The notes beneath the pieces are model-generated. The model ran no database searches. It saw only the letters and a program-made list of their open reading frames with translations, and had not been told where the DNA came from. From IMG/VR virus record IMGVR_UViG_3300042553_001111, positions 1 to 25,368 of that record: 25,368 nucleotides of DNA; one strand, 5' to 3'. The position numbers and the translations under genes are program-made. Positions within the stretch are counted from its first letter, which is position 1; every line of letters begins with the position of its first letter. The stretch is from a virus. This document shows, piece after piece, positions 1-7,049 of this stretch.

Positions 1-888
1 ACTATTTAATAGAGCATATGGTGTAAGTAATCCACTTACAGATGAATTAAAGTCTGTAACAGTAGAGGATAGAATGCCTCCTTGATCAGCAATCGCACTA
101 TTCATGCCATCGTCTTGAATCTGGATTAAAAATAGGGCTGCTGCATCTGATATTGTTAGATCAGGTTGGCCTAAATAACTAAGTCTAATATTATCTCCAG
201 AAATTTCATTAGTTGTTGTTATCAAACCATTATTAGTAGTAACTAATATATTCCCACTAATTGAACCTATAGTGCCAGAACTAGTAATATTACCATGACT
301 GTGGATACTATTGGCATACTGGCCGCTTGGTTGTAAACCGCTTACACTTATGGTATAAATATTATTATTAAAATTTGAGTAAATATATTCACTTCCACTG
401 ACTGATGGAAGCAGACCGCTTACTCCACTATTAAAGTTTGTAATATCATTAACAACATGAGAATGGACTGCATTAGCGTAATTACCACTTGGTTGTAATC
501 CTGTTGCGGTAATCGTAGTTAAGCCTGTGCTATCATTATAATTAATATTAATATAATTCCCAGCTAATAATCCACTATTTCCAATAATATCCTGAACAGC
601 TTCTAGCAAATCAACTATATTAGTAGACGAAATTATAGGATTAAGTAAACTGATAGTATAGATACCACTGCTGCTAATTACATTAATCCCACTACCAGCC
701 AATATATCTTGAACTTTGATTAATTCACTAATTTCTGATGGTAACAAAGCTATGCAATGATTTACTTCTATTAAAGATGTATTATCATATGTTACTACAT
801 CTATAGACGCTGGTTGATCACCAATACAAGTTTCAATTTCTATAGTATTAATATTGGGATCTAATATCTTAACATCAAAACAGCTCAT
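1..888 (-). CDS. Tail-fibre-like structural protein, 5' part (runs off left edge)
   Basis: The frame is open for 296 codons from an ATG at 888 to the window edge with no stop, so only the N-terminal part is seen. The start overlaps the stop of the upstream gene as ATGA. The protein is rich in Ser, Asn, Gly, Thr and Ile and has beta-type repeats. The motif GLQPSGxYANxxHSH occurs at residues 130-144 and 184-198, and a second motif around NFNSGVSGLLP occurs near 151-161 and again near 280-290. Repeats of this type with HxH pairs are familiar from phage fibre and baseplate proteins, so I infer a receptor-contacting or fibre-shaft protein. The repeats differ at many synonymous sites, which suggests old duplication under selection. 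The exact role is unknown. Confidence 0.75.
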   Translation of the reverse strand, partial: MSCFDVKILDPNINTIEIETCIGDQPASIDVVTYDNTSLIEVNHCIALLPSEISELIKVQDILAGSGINVISSSGIYTISLLNPIISSTNIVDLLEAVQDIIGNSGLLAGNYININYNDSTGLTTITATGLQPSGNYANAVHSHVVNDITNFNSGVSGLLPSVSGSEYIYSNFNNNIYTISVSGLQPSGQYANSIHSHGNITSSGTIGSISGNILVTTNNGLITTTNEISGDNIRLSYLGQPDLTISDAAALFLIQIQDDGMNSAIADQGGILSSTVTDFNSSVSGLLTPYALLNS

Positions 889-1289
889 ATTGTACAATCT
901 AATAGAGTGGTTGATTGACTAAAACGTTTTATTATAGAGATATTTCCATATAAAACTCTTATGGTATATTTACCACCACCATTATACAAATCTTGTGGAC
1001 TTTGTAGTTCTAAATCATACTTGGCACTATTAAAATTATAAGAATTTGTAGAACTAGCAGGAATTAATAAATTGATAGTGCCTTCTGGTCCATCAATTGT
1101 AAATTTATATTCAGTATAATCATTATTTAATGTACTAAATACTTTATATTCTTCAGTTCCAACCTTCATTGTTAATCTGGCACAATATCCAGTAAGATCT
1201 ATAATATTACCATCATTATCTTTATATGTTAATGATAATCTAAAAGATGATCCTTGTTCAATAGGAAAATCATAATTAGAAGCACTCAT
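885..1289 (-). CDS. BppU-like baseplate/tail structural protein
   Basis: 134 residues. The N-terminus has the pattern 'I-E-Q-G-S-S-F then Y-K-D-N-D-G-N-I-I-D-L-T-G-Y' followed by alternating hydrophobic beta strands. This resembles the N-terminal domain of BppU-type baseplate and tail proteins, where a 'D(x)G...DLTGY' strand pair is typical. No catalytic motif is seen. The gene sits directly before, and is coupled by ATGA to, the tail-fibre-like gene, which fits an adaptor that joins a fibre to the virion. The start is preceded by AGGG about 10 bases upstream. The family match is by eye. Confidence 0.6.
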   Translation of the reverse strand: MSASNYDFPIEQGSSFRLSLTYKDNDGNIIDLTGYCARLTMKVGTEEYKVFSTLNNDYTEYKFTIDGPEGTINLLIPASSTNSYNFNSAKYDLELQSPQDLYNGGGKYTIRVLYGNISIIKRFSQSTTLLDCTI

Positions 1290-1318
1290 AATAATTGACC
1301 CTATTATTTCTTATATGT

Positions 1319-1347
1319 ATAATATCACAAATAATAAATACACCCAA
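1319..1347 (-). promoter_or_regulatory. Possible extended -10 promoter for the BppU-like gene
   Basis: On the minus strand a TATTAT (-10) is preceded by TG-A (extended -10). TTGGGT lies 17 bases upstream as a weak -35. It sits in the 95-base gap upstream of the gene starting at 1289. Matches are partial (5/6 and 3/6), so this is only a candidate in AT-rich DNA. Confidence 0.3.
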
Positions 1348-1384
1348 CACCACTAGAAGATAAAATCAAATCTATTGGGTCAAA

Positions 1385-1705
1385 TTATGTTCTTTCTATT
1401 CTATCTTCTAATGCTTCTAATGTTTTTCCCAATGTTGCAATTTGCACTTTAAGTTCATTCATTACTTCAGTATTTCTTTGCAATGCTGATGCAAAAGCAG
1501 CCTGTGTTTCTTTATTAGTAGCTAATCGCTCCATAATAAATTGACGATCTTGAAGATAAGGACTATCATTTTTAATAATTTCAATGACCTCTGCTTTAGT
1601 AACCATATTTTTACCAATAGCAAACCAAAATCCTAACATAGTTATTATAATACCAATACTAGTAGTAGCAATATTCTCCCAAAAATGAATTATAGTTTCA
1701 TTCAT
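1385..1705 (-). CDS. Small membrane protein with C-terminal coiled coil
   Basis: I chose the ATG at 1705 (106 residues) over the upstream GTG at 1741, because AAGGG lies 8 bases before the ATG and the GTG falls inside a strong stem. An N-terminal transmembrane segment (about residues 9-28, rich in Ile, Thr, Gly and Phe) is followed by about 75 residues of helical, heptad-like sequence with Leu, Ile and Met at regular spacing, ending in a charged helix. This layout is seen in small phage membrane proteins such as holin-associated or XhlA-like proteins, but in XhlA the membrane segment is at the other end, so I do not assign a lysis role. It lies between two structural genes. Confidence 0.65.
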   Translation of the reverse strand: MNETIIHFWENIATTSIGIIITMLGFWFAIGKNMVTKAEVIEIIKNDSPYLQDRQFIMERLATNKETQAAFASALQRNTEVMNELKVQIATLGKTLEALEDRIERT

Positions 1706-1724
1706 AATTAAGCCCTTATATTGA

Positions 1725-1768
1725 ATAAGCCAACGACACACTAGGTATCATTGGCTTATATTGTGTCG
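1725..1768 (-). promoter_or_regulatory. Two alternative RNA stems before the membrane-protein gene
   Basis: In the message, CGACACA (1768-1762) can pair with TGTGTCG (1740-1734), and ATAAGCCAA (1759-1751) can pair with TTGGCTTAT (1733-1725). The second stem extends to 12 pairs with one G-U if the neighbouring TGA/TCG is used. The arms interleave, and with no bases between the two 3' arms both stems are unlikely to form together. The structure ends 8 bases before the AAGGG ribosome site of the next gene. It follows the stop of the upstream gene by 25 bases. No U-tract follows, so it is not a standard intrinsic terminator. Confidence 0.5.
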
Positions 1769-1793
1769 ATTCTATGAGGAAAAGGTATAAAAT

Positions 1794-2396
1794 TCAATAA
1801 TTAGTTTTAGCCTTATAGTTATCATTATAGGGAGTTTTGGCTCCTCTCATATAAGTAAGTTCACCTGGAACTGATGCTGTTGGTGTTGCAGCTTCGTCTG
1901 TGCTTCCGTTTCCATCTGTGTTGCCTGAAATATTCCAAGGTGTTATAGTTTCGGGTGCTGGATAACCAGCATCCCATTCGCCAGTTGTTCTATTATACTT
2001 GTTAGCTCTTAATGCTGTTGTAAATAAATCAGAGGTATTATTTTCTGCCTTATTGATACTACGAATTGTATCTTGATCATTACCTGGTGTTTTGATAGCA
2101 TCGCTACTTAGACCAGCAATAACAGTTGTAATTAAGCTAGAAAGTGGTTTGGTGTTATTGTATGCAAAAGTACCAGCAGAAACTGCTTTGCCAGCATAAT
2201 CAACACTAGTTGTACTATCTGGAATTACTGTTGAGGCAAAAACACTTACTTTTGGACCGGGTGTTGTTACACTCTCTACTACATTGGATGTTGCTGTACC
2301 ATTGGCTTTCATTGTGCCGTGGGCATTATTGGCTTCTAAAAAAGAACCATAGCCATTATTTGTTAAAGCGGAACCGTTGACTTGTGCTGTGGCCAT
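1794..2396 (-). CDS. Thr/Ala/Gly-rich protein, probably virion-associated
   Basis: 200 residues, unlike its neighbours in composition: rich in Thr, Ala, Asn, Ser and Gly with no cysteine, few long hydrophobic stretches and no membrane segment. The codons are visibly richer in G and C than in surrounding genes. It has its own promoter candidate, a good GGAG ribosome site 8 bases before the ATG and a structured RNA after its stop, so it is probably made in quantity. Position among tail genes and composition suggest a structural or decorating virion protein. I do not recognise a named family. Confidence 0.65.
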   Translation of the reverse strand: MATAQVNGSALTNNGYGSFLEANNAHGTMKANGTATSNVVESVTTPGPKVSVFASTVIPDSTTSVDYAGKAVSAGTFAYNNTKPLSSLITTVIAGLSSDAIKTPGNDQDTIRSINKAENNTSDLFTTALRANKYNRTTGEWDAGYPAPETITPWNISGNTDGNGSTDEAATPTASVPGELTYMRGAKTPYNDNYKAKTNY

Positions 2397-2436
2397 TATT
2401 ATACTCCATAATAAAAGAGATTTATTTTACCACAGT

Positions 2437-2466
2437 TTTATACACCATTATTTTGTATGGTGTCAA
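2437..2466 (-). promoter_or_regulatory. Sigma70-type promoter with a dyad in its spacer
   Basis: On the minus strand, TTGACA (2466-2461) and TATAAA (2442-2437) are separated by 18 bases. Transcription would start about 34 bases before the ATG at 2396. The -35 overlaps the stop codon of the upstream DeoC-like gene. The spacer is almost entirely an inverted repeat, ACACCAT-N8-ATGGTGT (2442-2463), which could be an operator. Confidence 0.5.
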
Positions 2467-3113
2467 GAATTAAAATTCATAAAATTTTTAAGACTGTGCA
2501 TAGATGTTGTTCTAAAGCCAAATAGGCCAGATTTTTTAATAGTTTCAAAATGTTTTTGAGTCCATATATTCCCAGTACAAACCACATTAAGATCTTTAGA
2601 GTTTTGATGCAGAAAAATGGATGCTAGAATATTATCGGCTAAATTATCTAGAAAAAATCCACTAGATGGATAAATGTGCGTAATTTGGTGATTTTCAAAA
2701 ATTTCACATATTTTTTTTAAACAATGATGATCAAATACTCTATATTCTAGTATATATCTAATTTGTAAATTATTAGCTAATCCAAATTCTTGTGCGAATT
2801 TAACATCCTCTCTAATTTTATCATACTTTCTATTTGCTGCTAAATTTTGTGGCATTGCAATATCAACAGCATTTGCTCCAGCCTTTTGTGCTTGTTCAAT
2901 AGCAAATCTTCTGGTTTTTATATCTGATAGTCCTAATGGATAGTCTATAAAACAAGATAATATTTTATCATTAGATATTAGTGGCTTTATAGGTTTGATT
3001 AAATAGAAAGGAATTGTAATACTATTTATAGGATAAGTATTAATTTCAGTAATAATATTTTTTGTGTCAGCTTCTGATAAGTCTGTGGATATTAGAGCAA
3101 AATCTATGTACAT
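2463..3113 (-). CDS. DeoC-fold (deoxyribose-phosphate aldolase-like) protein lacking catalytic lysines
   Basis: 216 residues, near the usual 220-260 of DeoC. The fold is suggested by the strand-helix pattern and by segments matching DeoC: IPFYLIKP (about 34-41), DYPLG (57-61), GANAVDIAM (79-87), a YILE strand (120-123) and SSGFF (150-154). Asp84 matches the conserved active-site Asp. However, the Schiff-base lysine of the 'VKTSTGF' motif is Tyr148 here, and the second lysine ('VKASGG') is Val178. By eye this enzyme should not catalyse the standard aldol cleavage. It may be a pseudo-enzyme, a binding protein or a different aldolase-fold activity. It is followed 2 bases downstream of the ClpP-like gene's stop. 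Confidence 0.65.
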   Translation of the reverse strand: MYIDFALISTDLSEADTKNIITEINTYPINSITIPFYLIKPIKPLISNDKILSCFIDYPLGLSDIKTRRFAIEQAQKAGANAVDIAMPQNLAANRKYDKIREDVKFAQEFGLANNLQIRYILEYRVFDHHCLKKICEIFENHQITHIYPSSGFFLDNLADNILASIFLHQNSKDLNVVCTGNIWTQKHFETIKKSGLFGFRTTSMHSLKNFMNFNS

Positions 3114-3114
3114 T

Positions 3115-3789
3115 TTATTTTGATTTTTTCATTAAATTTTTAATATAATCAATATTTGGATATTTTTTTGTTCCCAAAATACCATCAGCAAAATTATATC
3201 TCACAGCTTCTTCTGCACTCAATATCCAATCTCTTTTTGTCGCCAACTGACTAATGATATGCTTTCTTGCCATCATTTTTTTCCAATTTTTTTCTTTAGA
3301 TATACTACTATTCATACACTTTTCAGTAAATATATCAATCATCTTTTCGCTTTCTTTTTCACTCCATTGTACCATGCTTAAAGCGGCCTTATGCTCATTA
3401 TCAACACTAATTGACCCATAATGTATTAGAAAATTTGTGTTTGATGTTAAGATTCTTAGATCAGCAGCCTGTAATAAAATTGTACTACTAGATTCTACTT
3501 TTGCTGTAGCAACAATTATAATTTTACTTTTACTAGCCTTAATAGCATCATAGATGCCTAAACAATCCTGCCAATCACCACCAGGTAAATGCATATGAAC
3601 TAAAATTGGATCTAAAGATATCATATTTAAATATCTTAAATTTTTTTCGAACACTATAGCAGAACGGTAATCAACTCCAGCCTCTTCGTTAGTATCATCA
3701 ATATAAGAATGTAAATATAATTCTCTATTATCTATATCAATATTATAGTCATGAATATTACTTAATATGTTATTATTAATGCTTGTCAT
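3115..3789 (-). CDS. clpP: ClpP-like serine protease
   Basis: 224 residues, close to ClpP length. The oxyanion-turn motif appears as HMHLPGG (65-71) in place of 'INSPGG'. The nucleophile region VESSSTILL (98-106) places Ser100 at the catalytic position. LIHYGS (121-126) gives His123, and KRDWILSAEEAV (185-196) gives Asp187 where ClpP has its catalytic Asp. The full triad therefore seems present, though the usual 'ASMG' is changed. Phage ClpP-like proteases act either as head-maturation proteases or as ClpP homologues. No scaffold or capsid gene is next to it, so the role stays open. It overlaps the upstream gene by 4 bases (ATGA). Confidence 0.75.
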   Translation of the reverse strand: MTSINNNILSNIHDYNIDIDNRELYLHSYIDDTNEEAGVDYRSAIVFEKNLRYLNMISLDPILVHMHLPGGDWQDCLGIYDAIKASKSKIIIVATAKVESSSTILLQAADLRILTSNTNFLIHYGSISVDNEHKAALSMVQWSEKESEKMIDIFTEKCMNSSISKEKNWKKMMARKHIISQLATKRDWILSAEEAVRYNFADGILGTKKYPNIDYIKNLMKKSK

Positions 3790-4226
3790 ATGTTGTTTTC
3801 CACTGATTCATAAACGATATCATTGATATTTTTCATCGTATCAGAATCATTAAAACACTTACCTATCCCTACTCTAAATCTATATCTAGTAAAAATATCT
3901 AAAATTTCTACACCATCACAAGATTCTATTAAATTTGAAATTTTTTTACTAATATTAAAATTAGTATGACCTAACCAAAAATTAAAAATTTTTCCACTAG
4001 CAGTATGTTCATTATATGGAATTAATCCTAGTGGAGATGCTATAACTTTAATTGGATTATTATTGATAGTTGGCTTAGGTTCTGGTTCTTCATCTTGACT
4101 ATCAGATATTAAAGCATCAATATCTGTAATATCATTATTATAGTCTGTCCATTTAGCTTCATCAGTATCTCTACCAAATGGATCGATCCATTTTTCCCAT
4201 ATAATTAATGGTTGTTTTTTTGACAT
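3786..4226 (-). CDS. Unknown phage protein with acidic linker
   Basis: 146 residues. An N-terminal 30-residue part is rich in Trp, Asp and Lys. It is followed by an acidic/proline linker (about 40-55) and then a compact domain from about residue 58 that begins with IKVIASPLG and contains FNFWLGHTNF. The second half has an alternating strand/helix pattern and a GVEIL-FTRYRFRVGIG strand pair. I do not recognise the family. It is part of the run of tightly coupled genes between the sigma factor and ClpP, with ATGA overlap to the ClpP-like gene and a 1-base gap to the upstream gene. Confidence 0.6.
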   Translation of the reverse strand: MSKKQPLIIWEKWIDPFGRDTDEAKWTDYNNDITDIDALISDSQDEEPEPKPTINNNPIKVIASPLGLIPYNEHTASGKIFNFWLGHTNFNISKKISNLIESCDGVEILDIFTRYRFRVGIGKCFNDSDTMKNINDIVYESVENNI

Positions 4227-4227
4227 T

Positions 4228-4596
4228 CTATTTAGTGTTATTAAAATATGTTGGTTTAATTAATGGTTCATCTTCAGCTTTATTATCATAAGAATTAGAT
4301 GTGTTAATTTTATCTGCCCATGAACTAATAACCTTTTGTGAAAATTTAGTATTATTATCGTGAGATAAATCAGTAATTAAGTCCATAAAGGTTTGTACAT
4401 AATAGCCTTCATTTAATAAAAACAATACTAGTCCTAGTTGTTCAGCAGAATCGTCTGTAAAATTACCAAGATCTAACTTTATATTTATTTTATGATTTTC
4501 ATCTATTTCAAATAGAATTTTATTAGTATTATCAGTCTGTTGAGTATTATTTTTCTCTTTTAGAAACCTATCCATTAAGTTTTTAATTGAAGTCAT
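4228..4596 (-). CDS. Unknown small protein
   Basis: 122 residues. It has a short basic N-terminal helix, an Asn/Thr-rich linker, a beta hairpin rich in Ile and Lys (about 28-43), then a helical region (about 48-95). The C-terminal 25 residues are polar and probably disordered. No motif is recognised. The start overlaps the upstream gene's stop by 4 bases, so translation is probably coupled. Confidence 0.55.
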   Translation of the reverse strand: MTSIKNLMDRFLKEKNNTQQTDNTNKILFEIDENHKINIKLDLGNFTDDSAEQLGLVLFLLNEGYYVQTFMDLITDLSHDNNTKFSQKVISSWADKINTSNSYDNKAEDEPLIKPTYFNNTK

Positions 4597-4970
4597 GATA
4601 GTTTTTGCATAGTTTCAAATAATACTGGACTAAGCTTAAGTTCTTTAAGTGGATCAAAATCAATCCAATAAGCCTTTTCATTATTTATACTACTATTATA
4701 GTCTATAATAAAACCATAGATGACTTCAAGAGAACTATCTCCGAGTAAAGGATGATGTATATTGATTAATTGAGGTATAAGTTCTAATTCATTTACAAAA
4801 ACATATTCTTTAAGAAAGGATATGATACTATTATTTAGATTAGTTAATAGATCTTTAGTTAGACTTAATTTTGGTAAAATAATATCATCTTTATTTAAGG
4901 ATAAAACACCTCTTTTATTCAAAGATTGATTAGCGCCGAAAATTACACAATTAATATTGACATCAAACAT
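4593..4970 (-). CDS. Unknown protein, T4-baseplate-wedge-like pattern
   Basis: 125 residues. The pattern 'basic/Asn N-terminus, ILPKLSLTKDLLTNLNNS, long middle strand, then a C-terminal acidic FDPLKELKLSP' is reminiscent of short phage baseplate/tail proteins, but this is too weak for a name. One cysteine, no membrane segment. The start lies within the end of the sigma-factor gene (8-base overlap), so expression should follow that gene. Function unknown. Confidence 0.55.
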   Translation of the reverse strand: MFDVNINCVIFGANQSLNKRGVLSLNKDDIILPKLSLTKDLLTNLNNSIISFLKEYVFVNELELIPQLINIHHPLLGDSSLEVIYGFIIDYNSSINNEKAYWIDFDPLKELKLSPVLFETMQKLS

Positions 4971-5622
4971 TAATATGCTCCTTGATTAGTGATATTGCTT
5001 TGTTTAAGCCCTGTCTAACTGCTTCTCTAGTAATACCATATTTATTACCAATTTTTTCAAAAGTATAACCTTCAAAATAATATAGTTTAATATAGTCTCT
5101 TTGTCTAGCGGTCAAACACTCAAGCTCAAGCAATAATTTAATCAGTTGTGATAATTCTTCTTTATTTTCTTTCTTTATTAGAATATCCTCTGGAGATAGT
5201 GTTTTAGAATCTTCTGTCAAATTATAGGTTGTAGATTCATCGTCTTTTTCTATAATATGGTCTAGTGAATAAATTTTATTTTTAAATTTTTTACTTTTCT
5301 TACCATCTTTTGAAACATATGTTTGGATAGCCCATAAAGCACACTGATTTCTATAGGAATATTTAGTTTTTTTAGTTCCTTTAGTATTTTGATAATTTTC
5401 ATCCCATCTCCAATCTGCCATCATTAATGCATTAGCAACTGATGATATCGCATCTTCATCATTCAGCATTTTAATAGATAGTCCATTATAGAACTGGTTG
5501 GAAAATTTAGAAATAGCCTTTTTTGCTAATGTAATATATTGATCTAAACTATCAAATTGAATTGTAGAATGGTCTTTATATTGAATTTTTTGATTACCTA
5601 TACCATTTAATTGTAATAACAT
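4963..5622 (-). CDS. Phage RNA polymerase sigma-70-family factor
   Basis: 219 residues. The region from about 29 to 103 resembles sigma region 2: helices around LAKKAI and ANALMMADWRWDE, a KGTKKTKYSYRNQ stretch matching the 'KGxxFSxYxxW' pattern, and LWAIQTYV. The C-terminal part (about 165-215) is a clear region 4 helix-turn-helix: LTARQRDYIKLYYFEGYTF, then IGNKYGITREAVRQ. The middle is a charged linker. It would recruit the host core RNA polymerase to phage promoters, as T4 gp55 does for late genes. A good AAAGGA site precedes the ATG. Confidence 0.8.
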   Translation of the reverse strand: MLLQLNGIGNQKIQYKDHSTIQFDSLDQYITLAKKAISKFSNQFYNGLSIKMLNDEDAISSVANALMMADWRWDENYQNTKGTKKTKYSYRNQCALWAIQTYVSKDGKKSKKFKNKIYSLDHIIEKDDESTTYNLTEDSKTLSPEDILIKKENKEELSQLIKLLLELECLTARQRDYIKLYYFEGYTFEKIGNKYGITREAVRQGLNKAISLIKEHINV

Positions 5623-5629
5623 TTATTTT

Positions 5630-5953
5630 TTATCCTTTAATTAAAAAATCCTTTGGAATATTCTTATTTATAACATCTTTGATAATACTTCTAATATTTT
5701 TTCTAAAAATAATTCTTTCATTTTCAGAAAATCCGAAAGTCATATCATCACACCTATCCAGCGTATAATCCACATAATACTGATTAATAATCTTATCCAA
5801 ATCAAGATCAGAAATCTCAACGTTAATCGGTAATTGTAAATACTCAATAATTTCAGTTAACTTAATTATAATAGCATTATCAGACGAGCAATTATATTTA
5901 TAATGCAGTCTATTTATAAGCCACTGTAAAAATTGAATTTTATCTTGATTCAC
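5630..5953 (-). CDS. Unknown small helical protein
   Basis: 107 residues, starting at a GTG because the only in-frame Met is at residue 72; no clear ribosome site is seen, so the start is uncertain. The protein looks all-helical, with an N-terminal amphipathic helix (FLQWLINRLHYKYN), a second helix (IIIKLTEIIEYLQ) and a C-terminal helix (NIRSIIKDVINK). The gene lies 7 bases before the sigma-factor gene, and it could be a partner of it, but nothing in the sequence shows that. Confidence 0.5.
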   Translation of the reverse strand: MNQDKIQFLQWLINRLHYKYNCSSDNAIIIKLTEIIEYLQLPINVEISDLDLDKIINQYYVDYTLDRCDDMTFGFSENERIIFRKNIRSIIKDVINKNIPKDFLIKG

Positions 5954-5960
5954 AAAAATA

Positions 5961-7034
5961 CTATTTTGTTAATTTTTTCCATTGATCCGAGTCTGGTCTA
6001 TCTTTATCTCCAGGTTTAGCTGGGCGATAATTTTTGCCCATACGTTCCCTTTTCTTTCTTATATTTTCCCAAAGTCCAGGTCTATCAGCAGACTTGGTAT
6101 CTACTGGTAGGTCTATTGACTCTAAGTCTCCAGATGGTTCTTTTGCCACTAGAGTCTTATCATCGTCAGCAAGGGGCACGTTCATTACAAAATCATGAAG
6201 TTGACCCATGCTTTTACATGCCGCGTCGATTTTACCATCCTTCCATGCGGAAGTCAATCGTTCAGTTACCATAGGTTCTGTAACTTTATCTATCATTGTT
6301 GTTGCACATGAGTGAGCTTTTTTAAGAGCGTCCAGTGCTGCATTGGTATTATTTAATGGATCATTTGCTTCATCGTCGCCATATAGGTCATCAAGATTTT
6401 TCATTGTTGAAGGACCAAGTTCAAACATATTAATATCATTATAACTATCTGCTTTTAATTTACCTTCAGAAACAAACATTACAAAATCATGTATTGTTCT
6501 CATATAATCTTCTGTAATAGCAATTTTACCCTGTAGCCAACTTTCTGTCAAGTTTTCTCTAACATTAGGATTATCTAAAGCTTCTATAATAGCTTGACTA
6601 TGTTGCATAATAGCTCTGAGAGAACCGATGCTCATTTGATAAAAATCATTCTTATACTCCATCATTTCCATCTCTGGAGACTCTTCTTCATTATCCTCAA
6701 CTTCTGTAAAGTCTTCATCTTCACCTTTACTTTTAATCCCTAATTTATCTTTTGTAGCCTTTGGTAAAGCAGCAATAAACTCTGGACCTTTACGCTTAGC
6801 CATATTATATAGCTTTTTTAAGAAAGTATCATAACTTATTTGTCCTTTCATACGTCCAAAATTACTAATAGCATCAGGAATATCCTGTGGAGTTACAATT
6901 GGAAATGAGCGAGTTTCTGGAAACAGAAAATCACTGTCTTTGAGATCACTGCGTTTTTGCCCCTTGTATGTTTTTTGAGCGGCATTAGCTAGTGTTTCAT
7001 TAACTGAGTTAAGAATATCGTGTATACGATCCAT
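5961..7034 (-). CDS. Phage protein with internal helical duplication
   Basis: 357 residues. The N-terminal part has a DFLFPETRSFPIVTP segment (about 35-49) followed by DIPDAISNFGRMKG, a pattern I know from conserved phage proteins of unclear role. An acidic, disordered stretch follows (about 104-126). Two copies of a helical unit come next, about 137-188 and 235-286. The best part (162-186 against 260-284) shares 12 of 25 residues, including W-x2-GKI and HDFVM. The tail is basic with many Lys, Arg and Pro. A GAGGT ribosome site precedes the ATG. Possibly a virion or packaging-linked protein; function not known. Confidence 0.65.
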   Translation of the reverse strand: MDRIHDILNSVNETLANAAQKTYKGQKRSDLKDSDFLFPETRSFPIVTPQDIPDAISNFGRMKGQISYDTFLKKLYNMAKRKGPEFIAALPKATKDKLGIKSKGEDEDFTEVEDNEEESPEMEMMEYKNDFYQMSIGSLRAIMQHSQAIIEALDNPNVRENLTESWLQGKIAITEDYMRTIHDFVMFVSEGKLKADSYNDINMFELGPSTMKNLDDLYGDDEANDPLNNTNAALDALKKAHSCATTMIDKVTEPMVTERLTSAWKDGKIDAACKSMGQLHDFVMNVPLADDDKTLVAKEPSGDLESIDLPVDTKSADRPGLWENIRKKRERMGKNYRPAKPGDKDRPDSDQWKKLTK

Positions 7035-7049
7035 TTTACTACCTCTAGT

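Noticed and set aside
1294-1383. Inverted repeat TTGACCC / GGGTCAA at both ends of the gap 1290-1384
   Set aside because: The arms are 7 bases and about 75 bases apart in AT-rich DNA; likely chance without comparative data.
1706-1741. GTG start for the membrane protein at 1741
   Set aside because: It lies inside the structured stem without a ribosome site; the ATG at 1705 has AAGGG at proper distance.
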